Positions 19,798 through 30,159 of a DNA stretch of 64,000 nucleotides are shown here, in pieces. The DNA is from Methanococcus vannielii SB (GTDB taxonomy: Archaea; AGJL01; Methanococci; Methanococcales; Methanococcaceae), in assembly GCF_000017165.1 (NCBI RefSeq), contig NC_009634.1:1410552-1474551 (forward strand), in the 5' to 3' direction. Position 1 is the first letter of the stretch; the number at the start of each line of letters is the position of its first letter. The position numbers and the translations under genes were made by a program. The notes beneath the pieces are model-generated. The model saw only the letters and a program-made list of their open reading frames with translations. It searched no databases and was not told the origin of the DNA.

Positions 19798-20298
19798 TTA
19801 TCGAATTTCCCAGTATAATGCATCCAAAAGTACTGCTACAGGATACTCCATATTTACTGAAAGTTCAGATGCATATTTTATCGTTTCAAATGCTTCTTCA
19901 GGAGTTTTTGGACAATAGTATGGAATTTCAACGGTTTCAAGGAGTTTTTTCGTCCATTGGCCCATCGGAATTTGTGCCGAAATTTTTTCCTTTAAATCTC
20001 CCCTATGACTTATTATGAATACCATCGGAATTTTGTAAACCTTTAAAAGGGAGCCTATCGCATTTATCGAATTTCCAAGACCTGAATTTTGCATTAAAAT
20101 TGCAGTTTTTTTACCTGCAAGGTATGCTCCCGCACAAACTCCAATCCCTTCTTCTTCACGAGTTACAGGTATATGCTGAATATTTTTATCTTCATCAAGA
20201 TAATTTAAAACATCTTTTAAATTTGCACAAGGCACACTAGTTACGAAATCTATCTTTGATTCTACTAGTCCATTAAATACGGCTTTACTTGGGCCCAT
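19798..20298 (-). CDS. comD: Sulfopyruvate decarboxylase, alpha subunit
   Basis: A 166-residue ComD, which with ComE forms the TPP-dependent enzyme converting sulfopyruvate to sulfoacetaldehyde on the coenzyme M pathway. VTREEEGIGVCAGAYLAGKK carries the conserved glutamate region of TPP enzymes, then MQNSGLGNSINAI. ComE is not in this window, so the alpha and beta genes are not adjacent here. The ATG at 20298 follows AGGTGGAATGTT; the open frame extends far upstream to 20424 but would overlap the divergent gene and lacks a binding site. Confidence 0.92.
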   Translation of the reverse strand: MGPSKAVFNGLVESKIDFVTSVPCANLKDVLNYLDEDKNIQHIPVTREEEGIGVCAGAYLAGKKTAILMQNSGLGNSINAIGSLLKVYKIPMVFIISHRGDLKEKISAQIPMGQWTKKLLETVEIPYYCPKTPEEAFETIKYASELSVNMEYPVAVLLDALYWEIR

Positions 20299-20354
20299 AA
20301 CATTCCACCTATCCAATTTATGTATGAAATATTTAAATAATAATGGTGATTGAT

Positions 20355-21608
20355 TTGAAAATTTATATTGAAGGATACGGCTGTACTTTAAATACTGCCG
20401 ATACCGAAATAATAAAAAATTCAATTAAGGAATTTCAAAATTTTGAAATAACAACTGATTTAAATGATTCTGATATTATTGTGGTAAATACCTGTATTGT
20501 GCGGCAAGAAACAGAGCACCGGATGATTTCACGAATAGAGTATTTCAAATCATTGAATAAAAAAGTTGTTGTAGCAGGATGCATGGCAAAAGCCCTTCCC
20601 AAAAAAATTGAATATTTTTCTGACTGCATGGTGCTTCCAAGGGAGGCCCAAAACTCTGGAAACATCCTATTTAAGAAATTTATCGAAAACAAAGAAAAAA
20701 CAAATTTTGAAAACAATTTAAGTGAAAAACTAAATAAATTAAGTTCTAAAGGTTTAATTTCTCCAATGCCTATTTCAGAAGGATGTCTTGGAAACTGTAG
20801 TTATTGTATTGTAAAAAAAGCAAGGGGAACTTTAGAATCATACGACCGCAAATTAATTGTAAAAAAGGCGATGGAATTTATAAATTCCGGTACAAAATGT
20901 CTTCTTATAACCGCACAGGATACTGCATGTTATGGATATGATAATAACGATAATCTTTCAAATTTGATAGATGATATTTCGGAAATTCCAGAAAAATTTG
21001 CAATGAGAATTGGAATGATGCATGCTAAATTTGCAGAGCCAATTCTTGATGAATTAGTAGAATCTTTTAAATCCGAAAAAGTAGTGAAATTTTTACATCT
21101 TCCAATTCAAAGTGGGGATAATCAAGTTTTAAAAGATATGGGTAGAAATTATACTGTAGATGAGTTTATTTCAGTATTAAACGAGTTTAAAAGAAAGATT
21201 AAAGATTTAAATTTTACAACCGATGTTATAGTTGGTTTTCCAAGTGAAACTGAAGATGCATTTAATAACACTCTTGAAGTCTTGAAAAAAATAAAACCTG
21301 ATTTTACCCACGGTGCAAAATATTCTCAAAGAAAGTACACTAAAGCCGCACTTTTAAAACAGGTAGATACAAAAATTAGGAAGGAACGGTCTGAAATATT
21401 AAACGAACTTCGACGAGATTTGAGTTATGGGAATAACAAGCGACATATCGGCCAAACTTTTGAAATACTTGTAACAAAAAATAACATGGGAGTTACTGAA
21501 AATTCTAAAAACGTGATTTTTAAAGATAATGCAAAAATTGGGGAATTTAGAAAAGTAAAAATATCGGATGCAAATACTTTTGGACTTTTGGGTAAACTAT
21601 TAGAATAA
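20355..21608 (+). CDS. tRNA t6A37 methylthiotransferase (archaeal MtaB/CDKAL1 type)
   Basis: A radical-SAM methylthiotransferase that should convert t6A37 to ms2t6A in tRNAs reading ANN codons. The N-terminal domain has its three cluster cysteines (GYGCTLN, VNTCIV, VAGCMA). The radical-SAM motif CLGNCSYC follows, then a TRAM-like C-terminus. I take the TTG at 20355 as start because GGTGA ends five bases before it; an in-frame ATG at 20343 overlaps the site. Length about 417 residues. The t6A-making Kae1-Bud32 fusion is 6 kb downstream, so substrate and modifier enzymes are both in the window. Confidence 0.88.
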   Translation: MKIYIEGYGCTLNTADTEIIKNSIKEFQNFEITTDLNDSDIIVVNTCIVRQETEHRMISRIEYFKSLNKKVVVAGCMAKALPKKIEYFSDCMVLPREAQNSGNILFKKFIENKEKTNFENNLSEKLNKLSSKGLISPMPISEGCLGNCSYCIVKKARGTLESYDRKLIVKKAMEFINSGTKCLLITAQDTACYGYDNNDNLSNLIDDISEIPEKFAMRIGMMHAKFAEPILDELVESFKSEKVVKFLHLPIQSGDNQVLKDMGRNYTVDEFISVLNEFKRKIKDLNFTTDVIVGFPSETEDAFNNTLEVLKKIKPDFTHGAKYSQRKYTKAALLKQVDTKIRKERSEILNELRRDLSYGNNKRHIGQTFEILVTKNNMGVTENSKNVIFKDNAKIGEFRKVKISDANTFGLLGKLLE

Positions 21609-21640
21609 CTCTTTTTATTTTTAATTTTTTAATAATCAAT
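21609..21640 (+). terminator. T-rich terminator
   Basis: CTCTTTTTATTTTTAATTTT directly follows the stop codon of the methylthiotransferase gene, an archaeal-type T tract. Termination is inferred from composition and position. Confidence 0.4.
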
Positions 21641-21830
21641 GCAATTTTAAACTTTTTTTCCAAAAACTATAAATATTGTTAAAATTTTATACGGAATATT
21701 AATTCCTTATTATTTAAAAAAAACAGGAATTATTTGTCCACATTTAATCTAAATATTTGGATATTAAACGATACTATCCCAGAGGCCAACAATGAGATCA
21801 GTAAATAGTATTAAAACTAAATAAAACTTC

Positions 21831-22013
21831 AATGTTTTAAAGAATGTTCAAGAAATTGCCCTAATTTCTGAAAAGCTTGCATCAGCCGCAGAAAAGTTAG
21901 AAGTTTCTACAGAAGAACAAAACTGTGCAGTTGGTGAAATAGATAATGTTTCAGAAGTAATTTCAAAAGTTTCTAGATCAATATCTGATAAAATCATGCA
22001 GTTTAGAATTTAA
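21831..22013 (+). pseudogene. Remnant of a chemoreceptor C-terminus
   Basis: Sixty codons ending in TAA at 22011-22013 read like the last 60 residues of the intact chemoreceptor encoded just downstream: NVLKNVQEIALISEKLASAA here against [19 protein letters not shown] there, then STEEQNCAVGEIDN against [14 protein letters not shown]. Upstream in the same frame there are stop codons and no start, so only the tail survives. It is best read as a decayed duplicate of the chemoreceptor gene. The rest of the 675-bp gap (21609-22283) holds no other gene I can support. Confidence 0.75.
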
Positions 22014-22229
22014 GGAAACTTTTTCATCATATTTTTAAAATATTTTATAAAAAGATAAACGATGGCCGATATATTAGTTATTATATTAGTTATTATTTTA
22101 TTAAAGTTCCATTACTTAATATTTATAGTAACATTATTCTGGCTATTTTATGTAATTTAAGTAATATTAACGATATTAAAAAATTTTTACGTTAAAATGA
22201 ACTACCTACATAACAATAAACATAAAAAC

Positions 22230-22238
22230 AATATATAG
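22230..22238 (+). promoter_or_regulatory. Probable TATA box of the chemoreceptor gene
   Basis: AATATATAG lies about 50 bp before the ATG at 22284, giving a predicted leader near 25 nt that contains the ribosome binding site AAGGTGACACA. Confidence 0.45.
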
Positions 22239-22283
22239 TTAAAACGAGACATAATACCTTGGGAGATTATATAAGGTGACACA

Positions 22284-24479
22284 ATGGCATTCGGTACAAA
22301 AAAAATTGGAACCAAACTTTTATTATTTTCAATAATAAGTGTTATAATCCCAATTGCAATACTTGGACTTGTTTCAATCAACACAATAACTGTAAACATG
22401 GAAGATCAGTCCAGTAACACATTGGATTCAAACATAAAAACCGCTGAATTAGTAATTGATTCAAGAATTACAGAATTAAAAACTATCGCAGAATATGCAT
22501 CTTTTAGTCGCGATATGAGATATAACCTCAACGAAAAAAATGTACAAAATCTTGAAATTTACGCAGAAACACTAAAAAGTGCATCAAATGCAGATGTGGT
22601 GTTATTTACAGATAATAATGGTAAAACAATTGCATCTTCATCTGGAAGCAATATATTTTTAGATGCTACTGTTTTAAAAGTTTCAAAATCTGCTTCAAAA
22701 TCTGGTTTTGAAATTATACCAAATGAAGAGGCTTCAAAATTTAGTGACTCTACAATTAGTGGTGTAAATAAAGCACTTACAATTACTGTTGCATATCCAG
22801 TATATGATGGTTCAGGAACAATTGGAAATGTAGTTTTTGTAGATGTTATTAATAATGACCATTTCATAGTAGATTTGGTCAAAAAGACAACTGGTGATGA
22901 ATCAACTATATTTTTAGATAAATACAGAATTTCAACGAGTGTAGTTTCAAACGGCCAAAGGGCAGTTGGAACAACTGCTTCAGACGGAGTATATAACGAA
23001 GTTGTAAGGCAAGGTAATGATTATAGTGGAACTGCAGTTGTTGTGGGTCAAAACTTCTTAACTAGATATGAATCACTAAAAGATTCTAATGGAAATACTA
23101 TTGGAATGCTCTTTGTTGGAACTCCTGAAGCACCTTTTGTATCGTTAGTCAACAGTGCAAGACTTAATACAATAGTAATTGCAATTATAGGTCTTTTAAT
23201 TGCAATTGGAATTTCTTTAGTATCCTCAAAAAGTATAACAAAGCCAATTAAAAAGCTTGAAGAAGGTACAGAAAAATTCGGAAATGGGGATTATGATCAC
23301 GTAATAGATGTTAAAAGTGGCGATGAATTAGAGGATTTAGCAAATTCATTTAATAAAATGGCCGAAAATATCAAAGAATTATATAATACTCTTGATATGG
23401 ATAAGGTAAAACTTGCAGGAACCTTAAAAGAAATATCCAATGTAATGGGAAAACTTTCTGAAGGGGACTTTTCAGTAAGGGCCGATGAAAATAAAGAACA
23501 AAATGGCCTTCAAAAGACAATAAACCATGCAATAAAGAATGTTTCAATAATGGTAAATAGTTTAAAATCGGAAATACAAAGATTAAATAGTGAACTTGGC
23601 GAAGTAAACGATGGATTAAAACGCGCTAAAGAAACATCTGAACAGGTAACTGATGCTGCAAATCAGGTTGCAACTGCTGCTGCAGACCAATCTGCAAAAT
23701 TACAGGATATTGCAGATGAACTTGAAAAAACTGCAGGTGCTGCAGAAAAAGTATATGAAGATGCTGAAAAAAGCGTTAATTCATCGATTGAAGTAAAAGA
23801 AAACTCCGATATAGGGGTTAAAAAAGTAGAAAATGCAATTTCAACAATGCAAGAAATCACAAATGTAATTGAAAATTTAGGAAAAGCAATACAAGAACTT
23901 GGGGATGAATCTAAAAAAATCAACGAAGTTACAACATTGATTAAGGACGTTGCAGAACAAACTGGACTTTTAGCACTAAATGCTTCAATTGAAGCAGCAA
24001 GGGCGGGAGAAGCTGGAAAAGGTTTCGCAGTTGTTGCAAGTGAAATTAAGTCGTTAGCAGAAGAAATTAAAAAGTCTGTAAATGATATTAATAGGACAAT
24101 TAAAGGGATTAACAGTAAAATCGACACAACAATCGATTTAGGGCTTTCTGGAAAAGATGAAGTTGATAAAGGAGTTATTGCAATAGATGAAGTAAATAGT
24201 GCATTCTTAAAAATAAAAGAAAGTGTTGAATTATCATCAAAAATGATAACTCAAATTAAAGAAAATGCAAAAGATGCATCAAACAGCACACAGTCTGCAC
24301 TGAAAAATGTTCAAGATATTGCATCAATTTCAGAAGAATTCGCAGCAACCGCAGAAGAATTAACTGCATCTTCTGAAGAACAAAATAGTGTTGTAGAAGA
24401 AATTGGAAATTCTGCTGAAAAGATGATGAATATTTCAAAAAATCTTTCAAAAGACGCTGAAAAATTCAAAATAGAATAA
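22284..24479 (+). CDS. Methyl-accepting chemotaxis protein with extracellular Cache domain
   Basis: A 731-residue chemoreceptor. TM1 spans about 12-33, an extracellular Cache-type sensor (Cache_3-Cache_2-like, ending [14 protein letters not shown]) about 38-290, TM2 about 296-315, a HAMP linker about 316-370, and a long cytoplasmic coiled coil with the conserved hairpin tip at about 558-594 ([19 protein letters not shown] region). It signals through CheA/CheW to the archaellum. Methylation helices flank the tip. No C-terminal CheR-tethering pentapeptide. It is monocistronic; a decayed copy of its tail lies just upstream. Confidence 0.95.
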   Translation: MAFGTKKIGTKLLLFSIISVIIPIAILGLVSINTITVNMEDQSSNTLDSNIKTAELVIDSRITELKTIAEYASFSRDMRYNLNEKNVQNLEIYAETLKSASNADVVLFTDNNGKTIASSSGSNIFLDATVLKVSKSASKSGFEIIPNEEASKFSDSTISGVNKALTITVAYPVYDGSGTIGNVVFVDVINNDHFIVDLVKKTTGDESTIFLDKYRISTSVVSNGQRAVGTTASDGVYNEVVRQGNDYSGTAVVVGQNFLTRYESLKDSNGNTIGMLFVGTPEAPFVSLVNSARLNTIVIAIIGLLIAIGISLVSSKSITKPIKKLEEGTEKFGNGDYDHVIDVKSGDELEDLANSFNKMAENIKELYNTLDMDKVKLAGTLKEISNVMGKLSEGDFSVRADENKEQNGLQKTINHAIKNVSIMVNSLKSEIQRLNSELGEVNDGLKRAKETSEQVTDAANQVATAAADQSAKLQDIADELEKTAGAAEKVYEDAEKSVNSSIEVKENSDIGVKKVENAISTMQEITNVIENLGKAIQELGDESKKINEVTTLIKDVAEQTGLLALNASIEAARAGEAGKGFAVVASEIKSLAEEIKKSVNDINRTIKGINSKIDTTIDLGLSGKDEVDKGVIAIDEVNSAFLKIKESVELSSKMITQIKENAKDASNSTQSALKNVQDIASISEEFAATAEELTASSEEQNSVVEEIGNSAEKMMNISKNLSKDAEKFKIE

Positions 24480-24512
24480 ATTCCTATTTTTTTATTTTAA
24501 TTTTATTTTACT
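24480..24512 (+). terminator. T-rich terminator after the chemoreceptor gene
   Basis: TTCCTATTTTTTTATTTTAA starts right after the chemoreceptor stop, in the short gap before the convergent thrS gene. Assigned by composition and position only. Confidence 0.4.
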
Positions 24513-24565
24513 TTTAAAAAAGATTTTTAACCCGATAAAAAATTAAAAATTTAAAAGAGTTACGG

Positions 24566-26434
24566 TTATCTAAATATTGGCTGTACTGAACACTTCATTG
24601 GAAGTGGAAGTGGCCTATTGGGTGATCCTTTAATTTCAGAAGTTACTTTTTCAATCAGTTCTCCAACAGTTAAAGATTCTTTTTTGGGCTGTTTTATTGA
24701 AGATTCTTCTCTTAATGTAACAGTTAACTTTTTACTTTCCATTTCATTATCTCCAATTACAACGACGTAATTTACCCAATCTGTTCCTGCATTTCTTATT
24801 TTTTTACCCATGCTGTCTTCCCTATCGTCAAAGTCTGTCCTGATACCGGATTCTCTTAATTTATTCACTACTTCAAGAGCAAATTCTTCATTTCTTTCGG
24901 AAACTGGAATAACTCTTGCCTGAATTGGGGTTAACCATGTAGGAAGTGCAGGTGGTTTATCTTCTAAAGTTTTAATATACGCATTTTCCAAAAGGCCGCA
25001 TAACACTCTTTCAATACTTCCTGTTGGGGAACAGTGTAGTATTATTGGGTGAATTGTTTTGTCGCCATCATGAACCGTAATTCCAAATCTTTGTGCACTC
25101 TCAACGTCAATTTGAACGGTTGGATTTTCAATTGGCCTACCGAAACTATCAACAACTGCCATATCAACTTTTCCGACCCAATAATGCTTTCTACCCGGTA
25201 AAATTTCTAGAATTGCATCTTTTCCGTATTTTAGTTTATATTCTTTCGCCATTTTGAAGAACCATTCTTTATTTTCTTCAAAGAACTCATTTGTAAATCT
25301 AAATATGATAGAGTATGGGGTTTTAAAGTCATCTCCTGTTTTTAATCCCATCCAAAACTGGTTTTCAAATGCTTCCATGGCCTGATTCATGTCGATACAT
25401 ACCGTATGCATGTCAGGCATTGTAAATCCTCTTAGTCTTTTTAGACCAACTAACTCCCCCCTCTGTTCGTACCTAAAACTGTATGTTGAAAGTTCATACA
25501 ATTTTAAAGGAAGATGTTTTGGAAGAAGGTACATGTCTTTTTTCATCATGAACTGTCCAAAACATGCCGCAAATCTTAACATTAAGTCCTTATTTCCTTG
25601 CCTAAACCGGTATTGTCTTTCTCCAAATTTATCTGCATGTTCCCTAATTGCATTATTTTGAAGGTCGTACATAACAGGTGTTTCAACAGGCATTCCGCCA
25701 TTTTCTACAACAAGGTTATAAACGTAATCAGAGAGCAAATCTCTTATTAATTTTCCTTTAGGATACCATCTAAAGTGACCCGCATCAGAACTAGGTTCAT
25801 AATCACAAATTTCTTTTTCTTTAATGTATTTTACATGAGGGGGTTCCCCATTTTCTTTTCCTTCTTCTTTAATATCGAGTTCGTGTTTTAAAAGTGCTAA
25901 AAGTCCTTTATCTTTTAGTTTAGAGAGTAATTCATCATTTACTTCGGTAAGTTCTGAATTTTCCCCATTTATTATGTAAAATTTTGAAACAACCTTTTCC
26001 TTTTTCTCCTTTTCAATCCTTTCAGTACCGATCTTTCTTGAAAGTTCACTTAATGGATGGCCTTTACAGCTAATTTTAAATGATTTATACCATCCAAATG
26101 GGGCCCTAAGTACTTCAAAAGAGCTTGAAAGTTCCTTTTCAATTCCTTTTAAAATTTCTTTTGCAGTTTCTGGGGATCCTAAATCACTTGAAAGGTGCGC
26201 ATAAGGATAAACTACAATGTTTTTAACATTCAAGTTTCCAGCAGTTTTTATTATTTCAAAAACTGCATTTTTAATTACTGCAACAGGGTCAGACTCGTCT
26301 TCCTTTTCAACGGCAATAAAAACGGTTAAACATTCATCCATTTTTCCGTTTAAAATTTCTGCATCCTCTGCAATTTTGGTTTTTTCTTTAGCAGTAAATT
26401 CCAAATAATCAGAATGTATAAGTAGTGTTTTCAT
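24566..26434 (-). CDS. thrS: Threonyl-tRNA synthetase (archaeal type)
   Basis: A 622-residue ThrRS. The first 140 residues are the archaeal D-aminoacyl deacylase-like editing domain (KTLLIHSDYLEF start), unlike the bacterial TGS-containing form. The class II core follows: motif 2 at YRFRQGNKDLMLRFAACFGQ, with the zinc-ligand Cys, and motif 3 around LHCSPTGSIERVL. The anticodon-binding domain near the C-terminus contains ARVIPVSE and TDFDDREDSMGKKIR. The start has AGAGGGAAATA upstream. It is divergent from kae1-bud32 and convergent with the chemoreceptor. Confidence 0.97.
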   Translation of the reverse strand: MKTLLIHSDYLEFTAKEKTKIAEDAEILNGKMDECLTVFIAVEKEDESDPVAVIKNAVFEIIKTAGNLNVKNIVVYPYAHLSSDLGSPETAKEILKGIEKELSSSFEVLRAPFGWYKSFKISCKGHPLSELSRKIGTERIEKEKKEKVVSKFYIINGENSELTEVNDELLSKLKDKGLLALLKHELDIKEEGKENGEPPHVKYIKEKEICDYEPSSDAGHFRWYPKGKLIRDLLSDYVYNLVVENGGMPVETPVMYDLQNNAIREHADKFGERQYRFRQGNKDLMLRFAACFGQFMMKKDMYLLPKHLPLKLYELSTYSFRYEQRGELVGLKRLRGFTMPDMHTVCIDMNQAMEAFENQFWMGLKTGDDFKTPYSIIFRFTNEFFEENKEWFFKMAKEYKLKYGKDAILEILPGRKHYWVGKVDMAVVDSFGRPIENPTVQIDVESAQRFGITVHDGDKTIHPIILHCSPTGSIERVLCGLLENAYIKTLEDKPPALPTWLTPIQARVIPVSERNEEFALEVVNKLRESGIRTDFDDREDSMGKKIRNAGTDWVNYVVVIGDNEMESKKLTVTLREESSIKQPKKESLTVGELIEKVTSEIKGSPNRPLPLPMKCSVQPIFR

Positions 26435-26628
26435 TATTTCCCTCTATATTTAATTCTTGTATTAAACTCTTTTATCAAACTATATCGAATTAAAAATTAC
26501 ATAAATTCTACATAAATATATATGTTTAATAAGGATACACAATATAAAAAATTAATTACTATTTGAATTTTGGCATATCTTTTTTAAACAGATGTTTATT
26601 TTTATTTATTGAAAGTATGGTGACTTTT

Positions 26629-28272
26629 ATGGGCAATTCTAATGAATTAATATGTATCGGGCTTGAAGGGACTGCTGAAAAGACGGGAGTTGGAGTTATT
26701 ACTTCAAATGGGGAAGTTTTATTTAATAAAACTGTGATATATACGCCTAAAATACAGGGAATTCATCCAAGGGAGGCTGCAGATCACCACGCAGAAACTT
26801 TTATTAAATTATTAAATGAAGTTTCAGGAGTAATTCCTCTTGATAAAATTGATTTAGTTTCATTTTCACAAGGTCCCGGTTTAGGGCCAAGTTTGAGGGT
26901 TACTGCAACAACAGGCAGGGCATTAGCTCTTTCTCTAAAAAAACCAATAATCGGAGTTAACCACTGCGTTTCACACGTTGAAATAGGTAAACTTAAAACA
27001 GATGCATTAGACCCCCTAACACTTTATGTAAGTGGGGGAAACACCCAAGTTTTAGCATATACGGGTAAAAAATATCGTGTAATAGGGGAAACACTCGATA
27101 TTGCAATAGGTAACTGTCTTGATCAGTTTGCAAGATACTGCAATCTTTCACATCCCGGTGGAGTTTTTGTTGAACAATACGCCAAAGAAGGAAAAAAATT
27201 TTTAAAACTTCCTTATACGGTAAAAGGAATGGACATTTCATTTTCAGGCTTATTAACGGCTTCAATGAAAAAATATGATTCAAATGAAAAAATTGAAGAT
27301 GTATGTTATTCATTACAGGAAACGGCATTTTCAATGCTTACTGAAATTACTGAAAGGGCCCTTTCACACACTAATAAGCCAGAAATAATGCTTGTTGGAG
27401 GAGTTGCTGCAAACGACCGTTTGAAAGAAATGTTAGAAATAATGTGCAATGAACAAAATGTTGATTTTTACGTTCCAGAAAAGCAATTTTGTGGAGATAA
27501 CGGTGCAATGATTGCATGGCTTGGAATACTACAATATATTAATGGAAAAAGAATGGATATTTTGGATACAAAAACAATTCCCCATTTTAGGACCGATATG
27601 GTTGACGTAAACTGGGTCGTTAAATCTACTGAAAATGAATTAGATATTCTAAATAAAAAAAGGCAAATACCACGGCATTTGATTGGAAAAGGTGCAGAAG
27701 CAGACATTTTAAAAGGAAGATACCTTGAATGGGAATCTATCACTAAAGAAAGGATTAAAAAAGGATACCGCACAGCGGAACTTGATGAAATGATAAGAAC
27801 GAGAAGAACTGTAAAGGAAGCAAGATTTTTATCAATTATCAAGGATTTTAGTGTAAATTCACCTCATATCTTTGATATTGATATAGAAAACAAAAAAATT
27901 ACAATGGAATATATTCATGGAAAACTTTTAAAAGACTTAATTGAGGAAGGTAATTTAGAATTTTGTAAAAGTATTGGAGAACTTATTGGAAAAATGCACG
28001 AAGGAAAAATTATACATAACGATTTAACTACGTCTAATTTTATAGTTAATACTGATGCATACATGATTGATTTTGGACTTGGAAAGTATTCTGATTTAAT
28101 TGAAGATAAAGCAATAGATTTGATAGTTTTAAAAAAATCAATAATGAGTATTCATTACGATAAATTTGGGGAAATATGGGATAAAATCATCGAAGGATAT
28201 TCTAAATACGGCCACTCAGAGCTGGTTTTACAGTATATAAAAGAGGTAGAAAAAAGGGGAAGATATTTATAA
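26629..28272 (+). CDS. Kae1-Bud32 fusion, t6A37 synthesis
   Basis: A 547-residue fusion. The N-terminal 330 residues are Kae1 (TsaD family), which transfers threonylcarbamoyl to A37 of tRNA; metal ligands H112 and H116 (NHCVSH) and the [10 protein letters not shown] motif are present. The C-terminal 200 residues are the small kinase/ATPase Bud32 with [11 protein letters not shown] and MIDFGLGK. The fused form is typical of Methanococcales. I chose ATG 26629, preceded by ATGGTGACTTTT; the frame is open back to 26563 but without a binding site. Its product is the substrate of the methylthiotransferase at 20355. Confidence 0.96.
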   Translation: MGNSNELICIGLEGTAEKTGVGVITSNGEVLFNKTVIYTPKIQGIHPREAADHHAETFIKLLNEVSGVIPLDKIDLVSFSQGPGLGPSLRVTATTGRALALSLKKPIIGVNHCVSHVEIGKLKTDALDPLTLYVSGGNTQVLAYTGKKYRVIGETLDIAIGNCLDQFARYCNLSHPGGVFVEQYAKEGKKFLKLPYTVKGMDISFSGLLTASMKKYDSNEKIEDVCYSLQETAFSMLTEITERALSHTNKPEIMLVGGVAANDRLKEMLEIMCNEQNVDFYVPEKQFCGDNGAMIAWLGILQYINGKRMDILDTKTIPHFRTDMVDVNWVVKSTENELDILNKKRQIPRHLIGKGAEADILKGRYLEWESITKERIKKGYRTAELDEMIRTRRTVKEARFLSIIKDFSVNSPHIFDIDIENKKITMEYIHGKLLKDLIEEGNLEFCKSIGELIGKMHEGKIIHNDLTTSNFIVNTDAYMIDFGLGKYSDLIEDKAIDLIVLKKSIMSIHYDKFGEIWDKIIEGYSKYGHSELVLQYIKEVEKRGRYL

Positions 28273-28396
28273 TTTAATAAAATTGCTAAAATAATACTTT
28301 TAAAATACATTTTAATTTTAGAAATTTTAATTTTCATTTAAATATTGTCACAAAGTTAATTTATCAGTTAATTTTTAATTAGTTTCTTAGGTACCA

Positions 28397-28405
28397 ATAT
28401 ATATG
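28397..28405 (+). promoter_or_regulatory. Probable TATA box of hisA
   Basis: ATATATATG about 100 bp before hisA. Transcription starting about 25 bp downstream would give a leader of about 70 nt that includes the palindrome at 28457-28476. Confidence 0.4.
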
Positions 28406-28456
28406 TTAAAACCTAATTTAACATAGTTTTAAATGTTTTTAAATGCCTAGAACTTT

Positions 28457-28476
28457 CCTACTTTACGTAAAGTAGG
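28457..28476. promoter_or_regulatory. Perfect 20-bp palindrome before hisA
   Basis: CCTACTTTACGTAAAGTAGG is self-complementary over all 20 bases and lies 22 bp before the hisA start, just ahead of the ribosome binding site AAAAAGGTG. It could be a repressor operator inside the leader or an RNA hairpin with no loop. It does not match the GGAA-N6-TTCC operator of the Methanococcus nitrogen regulator NrpR. Confidence 0.6.
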
Positions 28477-28498
28477 ATTATAAAAAAAGGTGAATACA

Positions 28499-29215
28499 AT
28501 GCTTATAATTCCCGCAGTTGATATGAAAAATAAAAAGTGCGTGCAACTTATACAGGGAAATCCTGATAAAAAACACGTGGAACTTGATAATCCTCCTGAA
28601 ATTGCAAAAAAATGGGTTGAACAAGGTGCTGAAATGCTTCATCTTGTTGACCTCGATGGTGCAATAAATGGAAAGCGTGTAAACGACGAATTTATTGAAG
28701 AAATAATCAAAAATTCAGGAGTTCCCGTTCAAATTGGTGGGGGGATAAGGAGCGTTTCAGATGCACTTTATTTTATTGAAAAGGGTGCAGAAAAAGTGAT
28801 ACTTGGAACAGTTGCAATTCAAAATCCTAAAATCGTTCGTGAAATCTCCAGTATTGTGGGAAAGGAAAAAGTAACAGTTGCACTCGATGCAAAAGACGGT
28901 AAAGTATTAATAAAAGGTTGGACTGAAAAAACGGACTATAGTCCAGTTCAAATTGGAAAAATACTTGAAAATATGGGTGCAGGAAGTATTTTATTTACAA
29001 ATGTAGATAGTGAAGGACTACTTGAAGGTATTAATGTTTTACCAACAAAAGAACTTGTTGATAATCTAAACATTCCAATAATTGCCTCAGGCGGAGTTAC
29101 AACCGTTGAAGACCTCTTAAAATTTAAAGAAATCGGAGTTTATGCAGTTGTAGTTGGTTCAGCACTTTATAAAGATATGATAAACTTAAAAGATGCAATT
29201 TTAGCATCGAAATAG
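28499..29215 (+). CDS. hisA: ProFAR isomerase (histidine biosynthesis)
   Basis: A 238-residue HisA, the (beta/alpha)8 isomerase of the fourth step in histidine synthesis. [19 protein letters not shown] at the N-terminus contains the catalytic Asp, [10 protein letters not shown] forms the first phosphate loop, and [13 protein letters not shown] the second, with the second catalytic Asp in [12 protein letters not shown]. The ATG at 28499 follows AAGGTGAATACA. No other his gene is nearby. A 20-bp palindrome in the leader hints at gene-specific control. Confidence 0.95.
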   Translation: MLIIPAVDMKNKKCVQLIQGNPDKKHVELDNPPEIAKKWVEQGAEMLHLVDLDGAINGKRVNDEFIEEIIKNSGVPVQIGGGIRSVSDALYFIEKGAEKVILGTVAIQNPKIVREISSIVGKEKVTVALDAKDGKVLIKGWTEKTDYSPVQIGKILENMGAGSILFTNVDSEGLLEGINVLPTKELVDNLNIPIIASGGVTTVEDLLKFKEIGVYAVVVGSALYKDMINLKDAILASK

Positions 29216-29250
29216 TAGCGTCAAAAATAATATAATATTCTGGTGATTCA

Positions 29251-30159
29251 ATGGAAAAATCTGGTAAAATAACAACGGTGGGCCACATTGCACTTGACTA
29301 TATCTTTAACGTTCCTAAATTTCCTGAATTAAATACTTCAATACAAATTCCAACCGCCAAAAAATACTACGGCGGAGCTGCATGTAATGTTGCAGCGGAA
29401 GTTTCAAATCTTGGAATACTTTCTGAAATAATTTCATGTGTTGGAACTGACTTTGAGATATCGGGCTATAATGATTATCTAAAAAATTTAGGCGTTTTAA
29501 CCAAAAATGTTTTCATTTCTAACGAAGAAGAAACTCCAAAAGCGTGGATTTTCACTGATCCAGAAAATAATCAGATAACTTACTTTTTATGGGGGGCTGC
29601 AAAACACTATCCTGAAATTTCTGTTCCAAATTTTGATTCAGACATTGTTCACCTTGCAACTGGGGATCCAAAATATAATGTAAAATGTGCAGAAAAAGCG
29701 AGTTCAAAAGGAATACTTGTTTCCTTTGACCCCGGACAGGATTTAACTCTTTATTCCAAGGAAGACTTGGAAAAAATAATCAAAAATGTTGATTTTTTGT
29801 TTATGAATAACCACGAACATAAAAGAATACTTGATTTATTGAATATCTCTGAAAAGGATCTTATTAGGCGTGTAAAGGTTTTAATTGTTACCTACGGAAA
29901 ACAGGGTAGTATTATTTATTCAAAAGATACTAAGATAAAAATTCCTGCAATTTTAACTGTGTCAAAAGACCCTACCGGAGCAGGTGATAGCTATAGGGCA
30001 GGATTTTTAGCAGCATATTTAAAAGGCCATGATTTAGAAAAATGTGGGCTTTTTGGCTCATGTGTGGCCTCATTTGTAGTTGAAAAAGTGGGGTGCCAAA
30101 CAAACATGCCTTCGTGGAATCAAGTAATTGATAGACTAAAAGAAAATAATTTCGAATAA
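29251..30159 (+). CDS. PfkB-family nucleoside/sugar kinase
   Basis: A 302-residue ribokinase-family protein. The N-terminal TVGHIALDYIF and YYGGAACNVAAEVSNLG motifs bind substrate, and the catalytic signature DPTGAGDSYRAGF (about residues 243-255) contains the base Asp and the anion hole. It resembles the Methanocaldococcus PfkB nucleoside kinase (MJ0406), which has broad nucleoside specificity, so nucleoside salvage is the best guess; adenosine-, sugar- or ADP-dependent roles cannot be excluded. It starts 35 bp after hisA with TCTGGTGATTCA upstream. Confidence 0.82.
   Translation: MEKSGKITTVGHIALDYIFNVPKFPELNTSIQIPTAKKYYGGAACNVAAEVSNLGILSEIISCVGTDFEISGYNDYLKNLGVLTKNVFISNEEETPKAWIFTDPENNQITYFLWGAAKHYPEISVPNFDSDIVHLATGDPKYNVKCAEKASSKGILVSFDPGQDLTLYSKEDLEKIIKNVDFLFMNNHEHKRILDLLNISEKDLIRRVKVLIVTYGKQGSIIYSKDTKIKIPAILTVSKDPTGAGDSYRAGFLAAYLKGHDLEKCGLFGSCVASFVVEKVGCQTNMPSWNQVIDRLKENNFE

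Noticed and set aside
21609-21830. N-terminal remains of the lost chemoreceptor
   Set aside because: Stop codons in all frames and no similarity I can follow beyond the last 60 codons.
23663-24127. 154-codon Ser/Phe-rich frame opposite the chemoreceptor
   Set aside because: Composition is what the complement of a coiled-coil gene gives; not a separate gene.
26563-26628. 22-residue N-terminal extension of Kae1-Bud32
   Set aside because: The ATG at 26629 has an ideal GGTGA site and matches the family start; the extension has none.
28457-28476. NrpR nitrogen operator before hisA
   Set aside because: The Methanococcus NrpR site is GGAA-N6-TTCC; this palindrome lacks that pattern.
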